NCBI RefSeq assembly: GCF_001424165.1 | Contig: NZ_LMOJ01000002.1 | Location: forward strand, 62,001-126,000 | Length of the DNA stretch: 64,000 nucleotides | Reading direction: 5' to 3' | Source: Massilia sp. Leaf139 | GTDB taxonomy: Bacteria > Pseudomonadota > Gammaproteobacteria > Burkholderiales > Burkholderiaceae_D | Part shown: positions 1 through 8,384 of the stretch, piece by piece | Layout: each line of letters starts with the position of its first letter | Position numbering within the stretch: the first letter of the stretch is position 1 | The notes under the pieces: generated by a model | The model's database searches: none | Seen by the model: the letters and a program-made list of their open reading frames with translations, nothing else | What the model was told of the DNA's origin: nothing | Made by a program: the position numbers and the translations under genes

Positions 1-1
1 C

Positions 2-3000
2 CGCCTGTACTCGGGCGAGAACGTGCTGTCGCTGTCGCGCATCCTGCCGGCCCTGCAGAACGCCGGCATCGCCGTCGACCGCGAACAGACCTGGTCGATC
101 ACGACCGCCGATGGCGTGCGCCACCACGTCACCGCGCTGGCCGTGGACGACGAAAGCGGCGACAAGCTGGTGAAAGCCGGCATCGCGCCGGTGGCCGAAG
201 AGCTGTTCACGGCCCTGTTCAACAACGAAGCCGAAGACGGCCGCATGAACGGCCTCACCATCGAAGGCGGCCTGTCGATGCGCGAAGTGCAGCTGGTGCG
301 CGCCTACATTAGCTACTGGCGCCAGCTCGGCTCGAAGTTCTCGGTGCGCTACATGGCCGAGACCCTGCGTGCGCAGCCGGCCCTTGTGAAAGAGTTCGTC
401 AACGCCTTCGTGCAGCGCTTCGACCCGGCCCTGTCGGAGTCCGAGCGCGCCGCCGGCACCGCGAAGCTGGCCTCGCTGAAGGCCGGCCTGTCGAGCGTGA
501 ACCATGCTGACACCGAGGAAATCATGGCTGCCCTGGTCGAGCTGGCGCTGGCGACCGTGCGCACCAACTACTTCCAGAACACCGGCGAGAAGATCATCTT
601 CAAATTCGACACCAGCAACCTGTCGCTGGCGCCGGAACCGCGTCCGTACCGCGAGATCTACGTGTTCTCGCGCCGCTTCGAAGGCGTGCACCTGCGCGGC
701 GGCCCGGTCGCCCGCGGCGGCCTGCGCTGGTCGGATCGCATGGAAGACTATCGCACCGAAGTGCTGGGCCTGGTGAAGGCGCAGATGGTCAAGAACGCCG
801 TCATCGTGCCGGCCGGCTCGAAAGGCGGTTTCGTCTGCAAGCAGATGCCGAAGGACGCGGCGCGTGAAGTCATCGCTGCCGAAGGCGAAGCCTGCTACCG
901 CATGTTCATCTCCAGCCTGCTGGAGCTGACCGACAACCGCGTGCGCGGCGCGATCGTCCCGCCCGAGAACACCGTGCGCCACGACCAGGACGATCCGTAC
1001 CTGGTCGTCGCCGCCGACAAGGGCACCGCGACCTTCTCCGATATCGCCAACGGCATCGCCGTCCAGCGCGGCTTCTGGCTGGGCGACGCGTTCGCATCGG
1101 GCGGCTCGAACGGCTACGACCACAAGAAGATGGGCATCACGGCGAAGGGCGCGTTCGAAGCGGTGAAACGCCACTTCTACGAAATCGGCCACGACATGAG
1201 CACCACCCCGATCACCATGGTCGGCGTGGGCGACATGTCGGGCGACGTGTTCGGCAACGGCGTGCTGCTGTCGCGCCAGCTGAAGGTGCTGGCCGCCTTC
1301 GACCACCGCCACATCTTCCTCGATCCGACCCCGGACGTCGCGGTCTCCTTCGCCGAACGCCAGCGCATGTTCGCGCTGCCGCGTTCGTCGTGGGAAGACT
1401 ACGACAAGAGCCTGATCTCGGCGGGCGGCGGCGTGTTCCCGCGCTCGGCCCGTTCGATCGAACTGTCGCCGCAAGTGCGTGCAGCCCTGGACATCGAAGA
1501 AACCTCGCTGGCGCCGGAAGAGCTGATGCACCGCATCCTGCTGGCGCCTGTGGATCTGTTCTACAACGGCGGCATCGGCACCTACATCAAGGCCTCGACC
1601 GAGACCCACGCGCAGGTGAAGGATCGCGCCAACGACAACATCCGCGTCAACGGCAATGAGCTGCGCTGCAAGGTGGTGTCCGAAGGCGGCAACCTGGGCG
1701 CGACCCAGGCCGGCCGTATCGAGTTCGCCCTGAACGGCGGCCGCATCTTCACCGATGCGATCGACAACTCGGCCGGCGTGGACTGCTCCGACCACGAAGT
1801 CAACATCAAGATCTGGCTCGACACCGAAGTCAACGCCGGCAAGCTGCCTGAAGCCGACCGTAACCGCATCCTGAACGAGATGACCGGTGCGGTGGAGGAT
1901 CTGGTCTTGCGCGACAACACCCAGCAGACTCGCCTGCTGACGCGCGAAGTGCAGGCGCAGGTCAACGGTTCCATCGTCGACAGCTACGCTGCCCTGATCA
2001 CCAGCCTCGAAGGCGAGGGCGCCGTGTCGCGCGAGCTGGAGCAGCTGCCGCTCGACACCGAACTGCAACGCCGCAAGGCGCTGGGCGTCGGCCTGACCGC
2101 GCCGGAACTGGCGGTGGTCGTGGCCAACGTCAAGAACCGCTTCAAGCGCATCCTGGCCGCGCTGCCGCTGACCGACGAGCCATGGGCGGAAACCGTGCTG
2201 CGTCCGTACTTCCCGGCGCAGCTGGTCGCCACCCGCGATCCGCTCGATCACCCGCTGGCCAACGCCATCCTGGCCACCGTGCTGGCCAATGAGGCGGTTA
2301 ACCGCTGCGGCCCGCTGATGATCCGCGACCTGGCCGCCGAGCACCGTGTCGACGAAGCCGAAGTGGTCAAGGCCTGGGGGCGCGCCTGGTCGGCGCTGAA
2401 CCTGGCGCCGATCTTCGACGCACTCGACGCCGACGCCCTGAAGGTGCCGCGTGAAGTGGCGGTGGCCGTCGATCAGCGCACCCGTGCGCTGCTGCGCGCC
2501 GTGATCGAAGGCGTGCTGTCGCTGCCGCAGGGTACCGACGGCATGGACGAGCTGAAGTCGCTGTTCGCGAACGGCGAGCAGCTGCGCCAGCTGATGCCGG
2601 CCAAGTCGGAAGCCGACGGCCACGCCGGCCTGAACGCGGGCTTCGTGCAGGCCTGGAAGTCGGTCGAGACCATCGAGTCGCTGGCCACCTTCCTGTTCGC
2701 CGCCGTGTCGGTGCAGCGTCCAGCGGGCATGTCGCTGGCCCAGTTCCTGCAAGTGGGCATGGCGCTGCGCGAAAAGGCCGGCATCGACACGCTCGAGCGC
2801 GGCCTGAAGCTGCCGCCGCAGAGCAAGTCGCAGGAACAGCTGCGCAACTACGCGATGCAGGCACTGCGCCGCACCCAGCAGCGCCTGCTGCTGCAGGTGA
2901 TCGAGCGTGCCGGCAGCGGCGATGCGCTGGCCGCCGTCGACAAGGTGACCTCCGAGATGGGCTTGAGCGGCTACGCGCCGGCCACTGACCTCGAACAGGC

Positions 3001-3058
3001 AATGCTGGACGTCTGGTCGCTGTCGGAAGGCTCCAATCCGGAACGCCTGGCAGCGTAA
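2..3058 (+). CDS. NAD-specific glutamate dehydrogenase, large (about 180 kDa) type, 5' partial
   Basis: This is the C-terminal two thirds of the large NAD-dependent glutamate dehydrogenase, which oxidatively deaminates glutamate to 2-oxoglutarate and ammonium in the cytoplasm. The reading frame is open from base 2, so the true start lies upstream of the window; the GTG at 23 is internal. About 1018 codons are present, while the family is usually about 1600 residues. The catalytic-domain signature GLVKAQMVKNAV followed by PAGSKGGFV is seen near 770-835, and GVGDMSGDVFGNGVLLSRQ near 1220-1280 belongs to the nucleotide-binding part. The stop is 3 bp before astE, so the two are co-transcribed. 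The arginine succinyltransferase pathway ends in glutamate, which this enzyme would then consume. The gene corresponds to P. aeruginosa gdhB. Confidence 0.95.
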   Translation, partial: RLYSGENVLSLSRILPALQNAGIAVDREQTWSITTADGVRHHVTALAVDDESGDKLVKAGIAPVAEELFTALFNNEAEDGRMNGLTIEGGLSMREVQLVRAYISYWRQLGSKFSVRYMAETLRAQPALVKEFVNAFVQRFDPALSESERAAGTAKLASLKAGLSSVNHADTEEIMAALVELALATVRTNYFQNTGEKIIFKFDTSNLSLAPEPRPYREIYVFSRRFEGVHLRGGPVARGGLRWSDRMEDYRTEVLGLVKAQMVKNAVIVPAGSKGGFVCKQMPKDAAREVIAAEGEACYRMFISSLLELTDNRVRGAIVPPENTVRHDQDDPYLVVAADKGTATFSDIANGIAVQRGFWLGDAFASGGSNGYDHKKMGITAKGAFEAVKRHFYEIGHDMSTTPITMVGVGDMSGDVFGNGVLLSRQLKVLAAFDHRHIFLDPTPDVAVSFAERQRMFALPRSSWEDYDKSLISAGGGVFPRSARSIELSPQVRAALDIEETSLAPEELMHRILLAPVDLFYNGGIGTYIKASTETHAQVKDRANDNIRVNGNELRCKVVSEGGNLGATQAGRIEFALNGGRIFTDAIDNSAGVDCSDHEVNIKIWLDTEVNAGKLPEADRNRILNEMTGAVEDLVLRDNTQQTRLLTREVQAQVNGSIVDSYAALITSLEGEGAVSRELEQLPLDTELQRRKALGVGLTAPELAVVVANVKNRFKRILAALPLTDEPWAETVLRPYFPAQLVATRDPLDHPLANAILATVLANEAVNRCGPLMIRDLAAEHRVDEAEVVKAWGRAWSALNLAPIFDALDADALKVPREVAVAVDQRTRALLRAVIEGVLSLPQGTDGMDELKSLFANGEQLRQLMPAKSEADGHAGLNAGFVQAWKSVETIESLATFLFAAVSVQRPAGMSLAQFLQVGMALREKAGIDTLERGLKLPPQSKSQEQLRNYAMQALRRTQQRLLLQVIERAGSGDALAAVDKVTSEMGLSGYAPATDLEQAMLDVWSLSEGSNPERLAA

Positions 3059-3061
3059 GCG

Positions 3062-4057
3062 ATGAGCGCACCCGTTCATTCCCTGGTGCCTGACGCGGTG
3101 CGCGCGCTGGCCGAAGCCGATTTCGGCACGGTCGCGCAGCGCTTCCGCGACGCCGGCTTCGTCGTCGGGCTGCCTGCGAAAGGCATCCTGACGGTGAAGG
3201 GTGTGCAGCCCGTGACCCGGCCGGCGGTGCTGCTGTCGGTTGGCGTGCATGGCGATGAGACCGGGCCGATCGAAATGGTCGCGCACGTGATCGAAGCCTT
3301 GTCGCGCGCGCCGCAGGCGCTGGCGGTGGACTTGATGCTCTGCGTCGGCAACATCGACGCCATCGCCGCCGGCAAGCGCTTCATCGACGCCGACTTGAAC
3401 CGCATGTTCAAGCCGGATCGCGGTGCGCTGGCCGGCACCGCGGAGAGTGCCCGGGCCGACGAGCTGATCGCCGCGACCGACGCCTTCTTTGCCGGCACCG
3501 GCCCGGTGCGCTGGCACCTCGACCTGCACACGGCGATCCGCGCCTCGCACTATCCGATGTTCGCGATCGTGCCGGATCTGATCGCCGAACACGGCAAGGA
3601 GGCGCTGATCGACTGGCTGGGACAGGCGGCCATTGGCGCCATCGTCATGAACCCGAAGTCGGCCGGCACCTACAGCTATTATTCGAGCGAACACCATGCG
3701 GCCGCCGGCAGCACGGTGGAGCTGGGACGGGTCGGCACGCTGGGCCAGAACAACATGGCCCAGTTCGTCGACGCATCAAGCGCCCTCGACGCCCTGCTGC
3801 GCGGCGAACAGGTAGCGGCGAAGACCGAACCGCACGTGTTCAAGGTGGCACAGGAGATCGTCAAGCTGTCCGACGATTTCAAGATGGGTTTCAGCCGCGA
3901 GACCCCGAACTTCGCCTCGCTCAAGCGCGGCGACGTCATCGCCACCGACGGCGAGACCGTGTATTCGGTCTTCCACGAGGAGGAGATGGTGGTGTTTCCG
4001 AACCCGGATGTAAGGGTTGGCTTGCGCGCCGGCTTGATGGTGGTGCGTGTGAATTGA
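3062..4057 (+). CDS. astE: Succinylglutamate desuccinylase AstE
   Basis: AstE is a zinc-dependent hydrolase that splits N-succinylglutamate to succinate and glutamate, the last step of the AST arginine-degradation pathway. The 331-aa protein has the M14-like AstE/aspartoacylase fold signatures: SVGVHGDETGPIE (zinc-binding H-x-x-E), DADLNRMF, and HLDLHTAIRASHYPMFA with the third zinc histidine. The length is normal for the family. It starts 3 bp after the glutamate dehydrogenase stop and is followed at once by a strong terminator, so it is the last gene of that transcript. No other ast gene lies in the window. Confidence 0.95.
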   Translation: MSAPVHSLVPDAVRALAEADFGTVAQRFRDAGFVVGLPAKGILTVKGVQPVTRPAVLLSVGVHGDETGPIEMVAHVIEALSRAPQALAVDLMLCVGNIDAIAAGKRFIDADLNRMFKPDRGALAGTAESARADELIAATDAFFAGTGPVRWHLDLHTAIRASHYPMFAIVPDLIAEHGKEALIDWLGQAAIGAIVMNPKSAGTYSYYSSEHHAAAGSTVELGRVGTLGQNNMAQFVDASSALDALLRGEQVAAKTEPHVFKVAQEIVKLSDDFKMGFSRETPNFASLKRGDVIATDGETVYSVFHEEEMVVFPNPDVRVGLRAGLMVVRVN

Positions 4058-4061
4058 GCAG

Positions 4062-4088
4062 AACGCCGCGACATCGCGGCGTTTTTAT
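4062..4088 (+). terminator. Rho-independent terminator after astE
   Basis: Ten-bp arms AACGCCGCGA / TCGCGGCGTT with a 2-nt loop are followed by a T-rich run. It lies 5 bp after the astE stop. Confidence 0.9.
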
Positions 4089-4113
4089 TTTCCCGATTGA
4101 TCGCGTTTTTATG

Positions 4114-4190
4114 CGCGGGCATGCCCGCCCTACATTACACGGCGGCCGCTGGCTTTCGCATACCGTAGGGCGGGCATGCCCGCGTGACGG
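4114..4190. repeat. REP-like inverted pair (GTAG-headed palindrome), copy A
   Basis: Two units with core GTAGGGCGGGCATGCCCGC face each other: the minus-strand unit at 4115-4133 and the plus-strand unit at 4165-4183, about 30 bp apart. Each unit is a GTAG tetranucleotide followed by a GC-rich palindrome (CGGGCATGCCCG). Related pairs occur near 23.84-23.94, 27.20-27.37 and 31.76-31.84 kb. The small open frames across this DNA (4054-4257) are by-products of the repeat. Confidence 0.8.
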
Positions 4191-4253
4191 CCGCCTGCAG
4201 AATCCCCCCATGTTCGCTAGACTGGCCCATTCGATCAAGAATGGAGCCGTCCC

Positions 4254-5366
4254 ATGAGCATGCTGTTCACCCCCTACCAACTCGGCCCGCTGGCCCTCGC
4301 TAACCGCATCGCCATCGCCCCCATGTGCCAATACTCGGCCGACGAGGGCCTGGCCACCGACTGGCACATGATTCACCTCGGCCAACTGGCCCTGTCGGGC
4401 GCGGCGCTGCTGATCCTGGAAGCGACGGCCGTCACGCCGGAAGGGCGCATCTCGGCCGACGATCTCGGCCTGTGGTCGGACGCGCATGCGGCGGCGCTGC
4501 GCCCCGTCATCGAGGCGATGCGGCGCCATTCGCCGATCAAGATCGGCATCCAGCTGGCCCACGCCGGGCGCAAGGCCTCGAGCGCCGTGCCCTGGGAGGG
4601 CGGCGCCAACATCGCGCCGGATCAGCCGCGCGGCTGGCAGACGGTGGCGCCATCGGCTGTGCCGCATGCCGAAGGGGAGAGCGCGCCGCTGGCGCTGGAT
4701 CGCGCGGGCCTGGAGCGCATCAAGCAGGGCTTCGTCGACGCCGCCCTGCGCGCGCAGGCGCTCGGCCTGGACGCGATCGAACTGCACGGCGCCCACGGCT
4801 ACCTGCTGCACCAGTTCCTTTCTCCGCTGGCGAACCGGCGCGAGGACGACTACGGCGGTTCGCTGGAGAACCGCATGCGCTTCCCGCTCGAAGTGTTCGC
4901 CGCCGTGCGCGCGGCGGTGCCGGCGATGTGCGTCGGCATGCGCATCTCGGCCACCGACTGGGTCGAGGGCGGCTGGGACATCGAGCAGAGCGTGCAGTTC
5001 GCCCATGAACTGGAAAAGCTTGGCTGCCACTTCATCCACGTGTCCAGCGGCGGCGTCTCGCCGCGCCAGAAGATCCCGGTCGGCGCCGGCTATCAGATCG
5101 CCTTTGCCGAACGCATCAAGCGCGAGACCACCATGCCGACCATCGGCGTCGGCCTGATCACCGAGCCGCAGCAGGCCGAGCACATCCTGAACTCGCAGCA
5201 GGCCGACATGGTGGCGCTGGCGCGGGCCATGCTGTACGACCCGCGCTGGCCCTGGCATGCGGCCGCCGAGCTGGGCGCGCAGGTGGCGGCGCCGCCGCAG
5301 TACTGGCGTTCGCAGCCGCGCCAGTACAAGACGCTGTTCGGCGAGACGCGCCTCGGCCAGCGCTGA
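4254..5366 (+). CDS. NADH:flavin oxidoreductase, Old Yellow Enzyme family (YqjM/XenA class)
   Basis: This FMN-dependent ene-reductase reduces activated C=C bonds with NAD(P)H in the cytoplasm; the natural substrate is unknown. The 370-aa protein is a single TIM barrel. The N-terminal PMCQYSA carries the cysteine typical of the thermophilic-like YqjM/XenA subgroup. The central HGAHGYLLHQFLSPLANRR and the following DDYGGSLENR are the family hallmark, and the C-terminal PPQYWR is typical of the subgroup. It starts at ATG 4254, downstream of the REP pair and in its own transcription unit. Nothing nearby points to a specific pathway. Confidence 0.93.
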   Translation: MSMLFTPYQLGPLALANRIAIAPMCQYSADEGLATDWHMIHLGQLALSGAALLILEATAVTPEGRISADDLGLWSDAHAAALRPVIEAMRRHSPIKIGIQLAHAGRKASSAVPWEGGANIAPDQPRGWQTVAPSAVPHAEGESAPLALDRAGLERIKQGFVDAALRAQALGLDAIELHGAHGYLLHQFLSPLANRREDDYGGSLENRMRFPLEVFAAVRAAVPAMCVGMRISATDWVEGGWDIEQSVQFAHELEKLGCHFIHVSSGGVSPRQKIPVGAGYQIAFAERIKRETTMPTIGVGLITEPQQAEHILNSQQADMVALARAMLYDPRWPWHAAAELGAQVAAPPQYWRSQPRQYKTLFGETRLGQR

Positions 5367-5490
5367 GCATCACCGTTCACCCCATGAAATGCGCAGTCCG
5401 TCGCAGCGGGGGCGACGGCGGGGAGGGCGCGGCTTAGAGTGGGATCATCGGCGCGCACGCGCCTTCCCACGACAAGAAAGGTTTTACTTC

Positions 5491-6357
5491 ATGCGTACTC
5501 TGCTCGCCCTCGCCTGTATCGCCGCCCTCGGCGGCTGCGTCGTCATCGCCACGCCCACCGGCACCGGCGGAAAGGACTACCAGGTCTACACGCCCTTCAG
5601 CGGCCAGACCATCGAGGGCAATGGCGTCGCCGCGCGCGATACGCGCAACGTGGCGGCCCTCACCGGGCTCGATGTCGGCGGTTCGATGATCGTCGAGGTG
5701 CGTGTCGGCGGCGCGCCTTCGGTCGTGGTCGAGGGCGACAGCAATGTGCTGCCGTACGTGAAAACCGAAGCGCGCGGCGGCGCCCTCCACATCGGCACCG
5801 AACACCGCCTGCGCAGCACCACGCCTTTGAAAGTGACTTATACCGTGCCGCGCTTGAGCCACCTGAATTCGGGCGGCTCGGGCCATGTCACGGTGCGCGA
5901 CCTGAAGGGCGAGCCGCTGTCGGTGCGCCTGGGCGGCTCGGGCGTGGCGCGCCTGTCGGGCGAGGTCGCCGAGCTGGATGCGCGGGTGTCGGGATCGGGC
6001 AAGATCGAGGCGGGAGAACTGCGTGCGCGCAGCGCCGACGTCGGCGTCAGCGGCTCGGGCGGGGTCGTGCTCGGGCAGGTGCGCGGCGATTACCTGCGCT
6101 CGCAGATCAGCGGTTCAGGCGGGATGCACGCCAACGGCGCGGTGCGTTCGCTGAACGTGCGCGTGAGCGGCTCGGGCAGCGCCGACCTGGCCGGCCTGAC
6201 GGCGGATCAGGGAGATTTGGCCAGCAGCGGTTCGGGCGGCATCTCGGCCACCGTGCGCCAGTCGGTGTATGCGCGCACCAGCGGCTCCGGCCCGATCCGC
6301 GTGTACGGCCAGCCGGCCCAGCGCGATGTGGGCGGGCGTGGGGTGCAGATGTTGTGA
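5491..6357 (+). CDS. DUF2807 (GIN-domain) lipoprotein
   Basis: The predicted product is an envelope lipoprotein of 288 aa. The N-terminus MRTLLALACIAALGGC is a signal peptide ending in a lipobox with Cys16. The mature part is a head GIN domain (putative auto-transporter adhesin, DUF2807), a beta-helical repeat fold; the repeated S-G-S-G motif recurs at least eight times, as expected for beta-solenoid turns. ATG 5491 was chosen because it begins the signal peptide and follows an AGAAAGG-type ribosome site; the longer open frame upstream has no coding character. Function is unknown; the fold suggests a surface or periplasmic binding or structural role. Confidence 0.8.
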   Translation: MRTLLALACIAALGGCVVIATPTGTGGKDYQVYTPFSGQTIEGNGVAARDTRNVAALTGLDVGGSMIVEVRVGGAPSVVVEGDSNVLPYVKTEARGGALHIGTEHRLRSTTPLKVTYTVPRLSHLNSGGSGHVTVRDLKGEPLSVRLGGSGVARLSGEVAELDARVSGSGKIEAGELRARSADVGVSGSGGVVLGQVRGDYLRSQISGSGGMHANGAVRSLNVRVSGSGSADLAGLTADQGDLASSGSGGISATVRQSVYARTSGSGPIRVYGQPAQRDVGGRGVQML

Positions 6358-6380
6358 GGACGATCGCGGCACGGTGATGC

Positions 6381-6450
6381 CGTGCGGGCGATGTTTTATG
6401 GTGCGCGGTGCAAGGATGCGCCCCGGCGGCATCGACACATCGCCCGCACG
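6381..6450. repeat. Long inverted repeat between convergent genes
   Basis: Fourteen-bp perfect arms (CGTGCGGGCGATGT at 6381-6394, complement at 6437-6450) flank a 42-bp spacer. A smaller hairpin GCACGG/CCGTGC lies at 6369-6385, overlapping the left arm. It sits between the convergent DUF2807 gene and hmp, and may act as a bidirectional transcription stop or cruciform. There is no clear U-tract beyond TTTT. Confidence 0.6.
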
Positions 6451-6461
6451 CCATCCGTTGA

Positions 6462-7655
6462 TTACAGCAAGTGATCCAGCAAATCCGGCCCGAACACCTC
6501 GCGGTGCAGGCGCGCCGCCGGCACGCCCGCGTCCAGCAGCGCCAGCCACTGCGCCTGCATGAATTTCAACGGGCCGCACAGCCAGACGTCGGTCTGCGCA
6601 TGATCCCACTGCGGCAGGCGCGCGATCTCCATGCGGCCGGCCAGCACGCCGGCGGCGTCGCCCACGTTTTCATAGAAGCTCACCACGTGCAGGTTCGGCA
6701 TGCGCGCCTGGGCGGCGGCGACGTCGTCCTGCAGCGGATGGTGCGCGCTATCGCGGGCGGCATAGGCGAAGATCACGTGGCGCTGCGGTGCCACCCGCGC
6801 GATGCGGTTCAGGGTCGAGACCATCGGCGTGATGCCGACGCCGGCCGACAGCAGCACGATCGGCGCTTCGGACTCGGTGTCCGGCGTGAATTCGCCGAAG
6901 GGGTGCGTCACCTGCAGCACGCTGCCTTCCTTGACGTTCGCATGGATCCAGTTGGAGACTTCGCCAGCCGGCGCCTTGTCCAGCGCGTCCTCGCGCTTGA
7001 CCGAGATGCGCAGGCTGTCCAGGCCCGCCGCGTCGGACAGGCTGTACTGGCGCAGCTGATGGCGCCCGCCTGGCAGATCGACGGCGACGCTGACATACTG
7101 GCCGGCCTTGAACGGCGGCAGCGGCCTGTCGTCAGCGGGCACGAAACGGATCGACAGCACGTTCTCGCTCTCGCGCTTTACCTCCGTCACGCGCATCGGA
7201 CGCGTCTCGCCCGGCTCGATGCCGGCCGTGCTGTACATCTCGGCTTCCGCCTGGATCAGCAGATTGGCCAGCGAACCATAGGCTTCGGCCCAGGCGTCGA
7301 GCAGCGGCTGCGTGGCGGCCTCGCCCAGGGTCTGCGAAATGGCGGCCAGCAGGTGGCGGCCGACGATCGGGTAGTGCTCGGCGCGGATGCCGATCGAGAC
7401 GTGCTTGTGGACGATGCGTTTCACCACGGGCCCCAGCGCTTCCGGATTGCCGATGTTGGCCGCGTAGGCGAACACGGCCGATGCGAGCGAACCCTGCTGG
7501 GCGCCGCTGGCCTGGTTGCCCATGTTGAACACGCGCGTCAGTTCCGGGTGCTCGCTCAGCATGTTCTTGTAGAACAGGGTCGTGATGGCGAGACCATGTT
7601 CGCGCAGGACGGGGACGCTGGCATCGATGTAGGGGCGGGAAGCGGCAGAGATCAT
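6462..7655 (-). CDS. hmp: Flavohemoprotein (nitric oxide dioxygenase) Hmp
   Basis: Hmp oxidises NO to nitrate with O2 and NAD(P)H, giving protection from nitrosative stress in the cytoplasm. The 397-aa product has an N-terminal globin domain (about 1-140) with the proximal-histidine segment VHKHVSIGIRAEHYPIVG, an FAD-binding ferredoxin-reductase domain (about 150-260; RQYSLSDAAG), and a C-terminal NAD domain (SAGVGITPM, then WLCGPLKFM). Start ATG 7655 is preceded by GAGGAG; the longer frame to 7694 reaches into the operator. An NsrR-like dyad lies just upstream, and nsrR is the next gene on the same strand, separated by a terminator. NO-induced de-repression by NsrR is therefore expected. Confidence 0.96.
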   Translation of the reverse strand: MISAASRPYIDASVPVLREHGLAITTLFYKNMLSEHPELTRVFNMGNQASGAQQGSLASAVFAYAANIGNPEALGPVVKRIVHKHVSIGIRAEHYPIVGRHLLAAISQTLGEAATQPLLDAWAEAYGSLANLLIQAEAEMYSTAGIEPGETRPMRVTEVKRESENVLSIRFVPADDRPLPPFKAGQYVSVAVDLPGGRHQLRQYSLSDAAGLDSLRISVKREDALDKAPAGEVSNWIHANVKEGSVLQVTHPFGEFTPDTESEAPIVLLSAGVGITPMVSTLNRIARVAPQRHVIFAYAARDSAHHPLQDDVAAAQARMPNLHVVSFYENVGDAAGVLAGRMEIARLPQWDHAQTDVWLCGPLKFMQAQWLALLDAGVPAARLHREVFGPDLLDHLL

Positions 7656-7676
7656 CGTGGTGTACTCCTCATTAAT

Positions 7677-7697
7677 AAGGCATTTCAAATGCAAGTT
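7677..7697 (-). promoter_or_regulatory. NsrR-like operator upstream of hmp
   Basis: The dyad AAGGCATTT-C-AAATGCAAG has 6-bp core arms GCATTT/AAATGC around one base. It matches the published NsrR box pattern (AAGATGCATTT-like halves) and lies 22 bp before the hmp start. A related half (GCAAATGC) occurs upstream of nsrR near 8266-8273. Confidence 0.75.
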
Positions 7698-7703
7698 TAA
7701 AAT

Positions 7704-7729
7704 TCAAAAAAACGCCCATGTCGATGGGC
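7704..7729 (-). terminator. Rho-independent terminator of nsrR
   Basis: Read on the minus strand, GCCCAT-CGAC-ATGGGC is followed by G and seven T. It lies about 20 bp after the nsrR stop and before the hmp operator, so nsrR and hmp are separate transcripts. Confidence 0.85.
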
Positions 7730-7748
7730 GCGTATCCGGGCCGCCGGC

Positions 7749-8216
7749 TCAGGTAGCCGGGCTGGCGTCTGTTCCGCTCCAGAACATCCTGTGCATCTTG
7801 ACGATCTGCTCGCCGGTGCTGCCGCCGGTGATGCTGGCCAGCGTGTGGCGATCCATCTCCGCATAAAAGGCGCGCATGCCCGCCTTGAGCACGCCGCGCA
7901 GCTGGCAGTCGAGGCTGAGCGCGCAGCGCGTCGCTTCGCAGTCGACGAGTTCGTCGTCGCCTTCGAGTTCGCGCAGCACCTGGCCGACGGTCAGCACTTG
8001 CGGGTCGGCGGACAGGCGCAGGCCGCCGTTGCGGCCGCGCAGTGCGCGCACCCAGCCGGCGCGCGCCAGGTGGCCGACGACCTTGACCATGTGGTTGTGC
8101 GGAATGGCGAACTGGGAAGCGATCTCGGCCGCCGTTACCGGATGCGGGCGTTCGCCGGCGCGCTCGAGGTAAATCAGCACGCGCAAACCAATGTCGGAAA
8201 AGCGGGTCAGACGCAT
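7749..8216 (-). CDS. nsrR: Rrf2-family nitric-oxide-sensing repressor NsrR
   Basis: This 155-aa winged-helix repressor carries an NO-sensitive iron-sulfur cluster. The N-terminal MRLTRFSDIGLRVLIYL is diagnostic of NsrR-type Rrf2 proteins, followed by the recognition region HNHMVKVVGHLARAGWV. The three cluster cysteines are C93, C98 and C104 with spacing C-x4-C-x5-C, exactly as in NsrR. It lies upstream of hmp on the same strand with its own terminator, and the hmp promoter carries an NsrR-like dyad, so hmp is its obvious target. IscR, the main alternative, has a different cysteine spacing. Confidence 0.93.
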   Translation of the reverse strand: MRLTRFSDIGLRVLIYLERAGERPHPVTAAEIASQFAIPHNHMVKVVGHLARAGWVRALRGRNGGLRLSADPQVLTVGQVLRELEGDDELVDCEATRCALSLDCQLRGVLKAGMRAFYAEMDRHTLASITGGSTGEQIVKMHRMFWSGTDASPAT

Positions 8217-8294
8217 AAAATGTCGCTAGGAAAGAACGTCTCCATTCTAGCCCAAAAACCAGTATCGCAAATGCAGCTTTAGCGAAAAGTATTT

Positions 8295-8337
8295 TCTCAA
8301 CAACGCTTGATCGGCCCTATAATCGCCAACTTTGGCG
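8295..8337 (+). promoter_or_regulatory. Putative sigma-70 promoter with overlapping dyad, APC permease gene
   Basis: A perfect -10 TATAAT is at 8318-8323, with a weak -35 (TCTCAA region) 17-18 bp upstream. Directly after the -10, CGCCAA-CT-TTGGCG (8324-8337) is a perfect 6-2-6 dyad spanning the expected start site. It could be an operator or a hairpin in the 5' end of the message. Confidence 0.5.
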
Positions 8338-8384
8338 GCGTTTCGAGCTCAGCCATTTCTCTATTTAGCGACAAAGGAAACACC

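Noticed and set aside
4054-4257. Small ORF after astE
   Set aside because: Encoded by the terminator and REP-like repeats; the same kind of ORF appears in the other REP copies.
5257-5490. N-terminal extension of the DUF2807 protein
   Set aside because: It overlaps the end of the OYE gene and lacks coding features; the lipoprotein signal begins at 5491.
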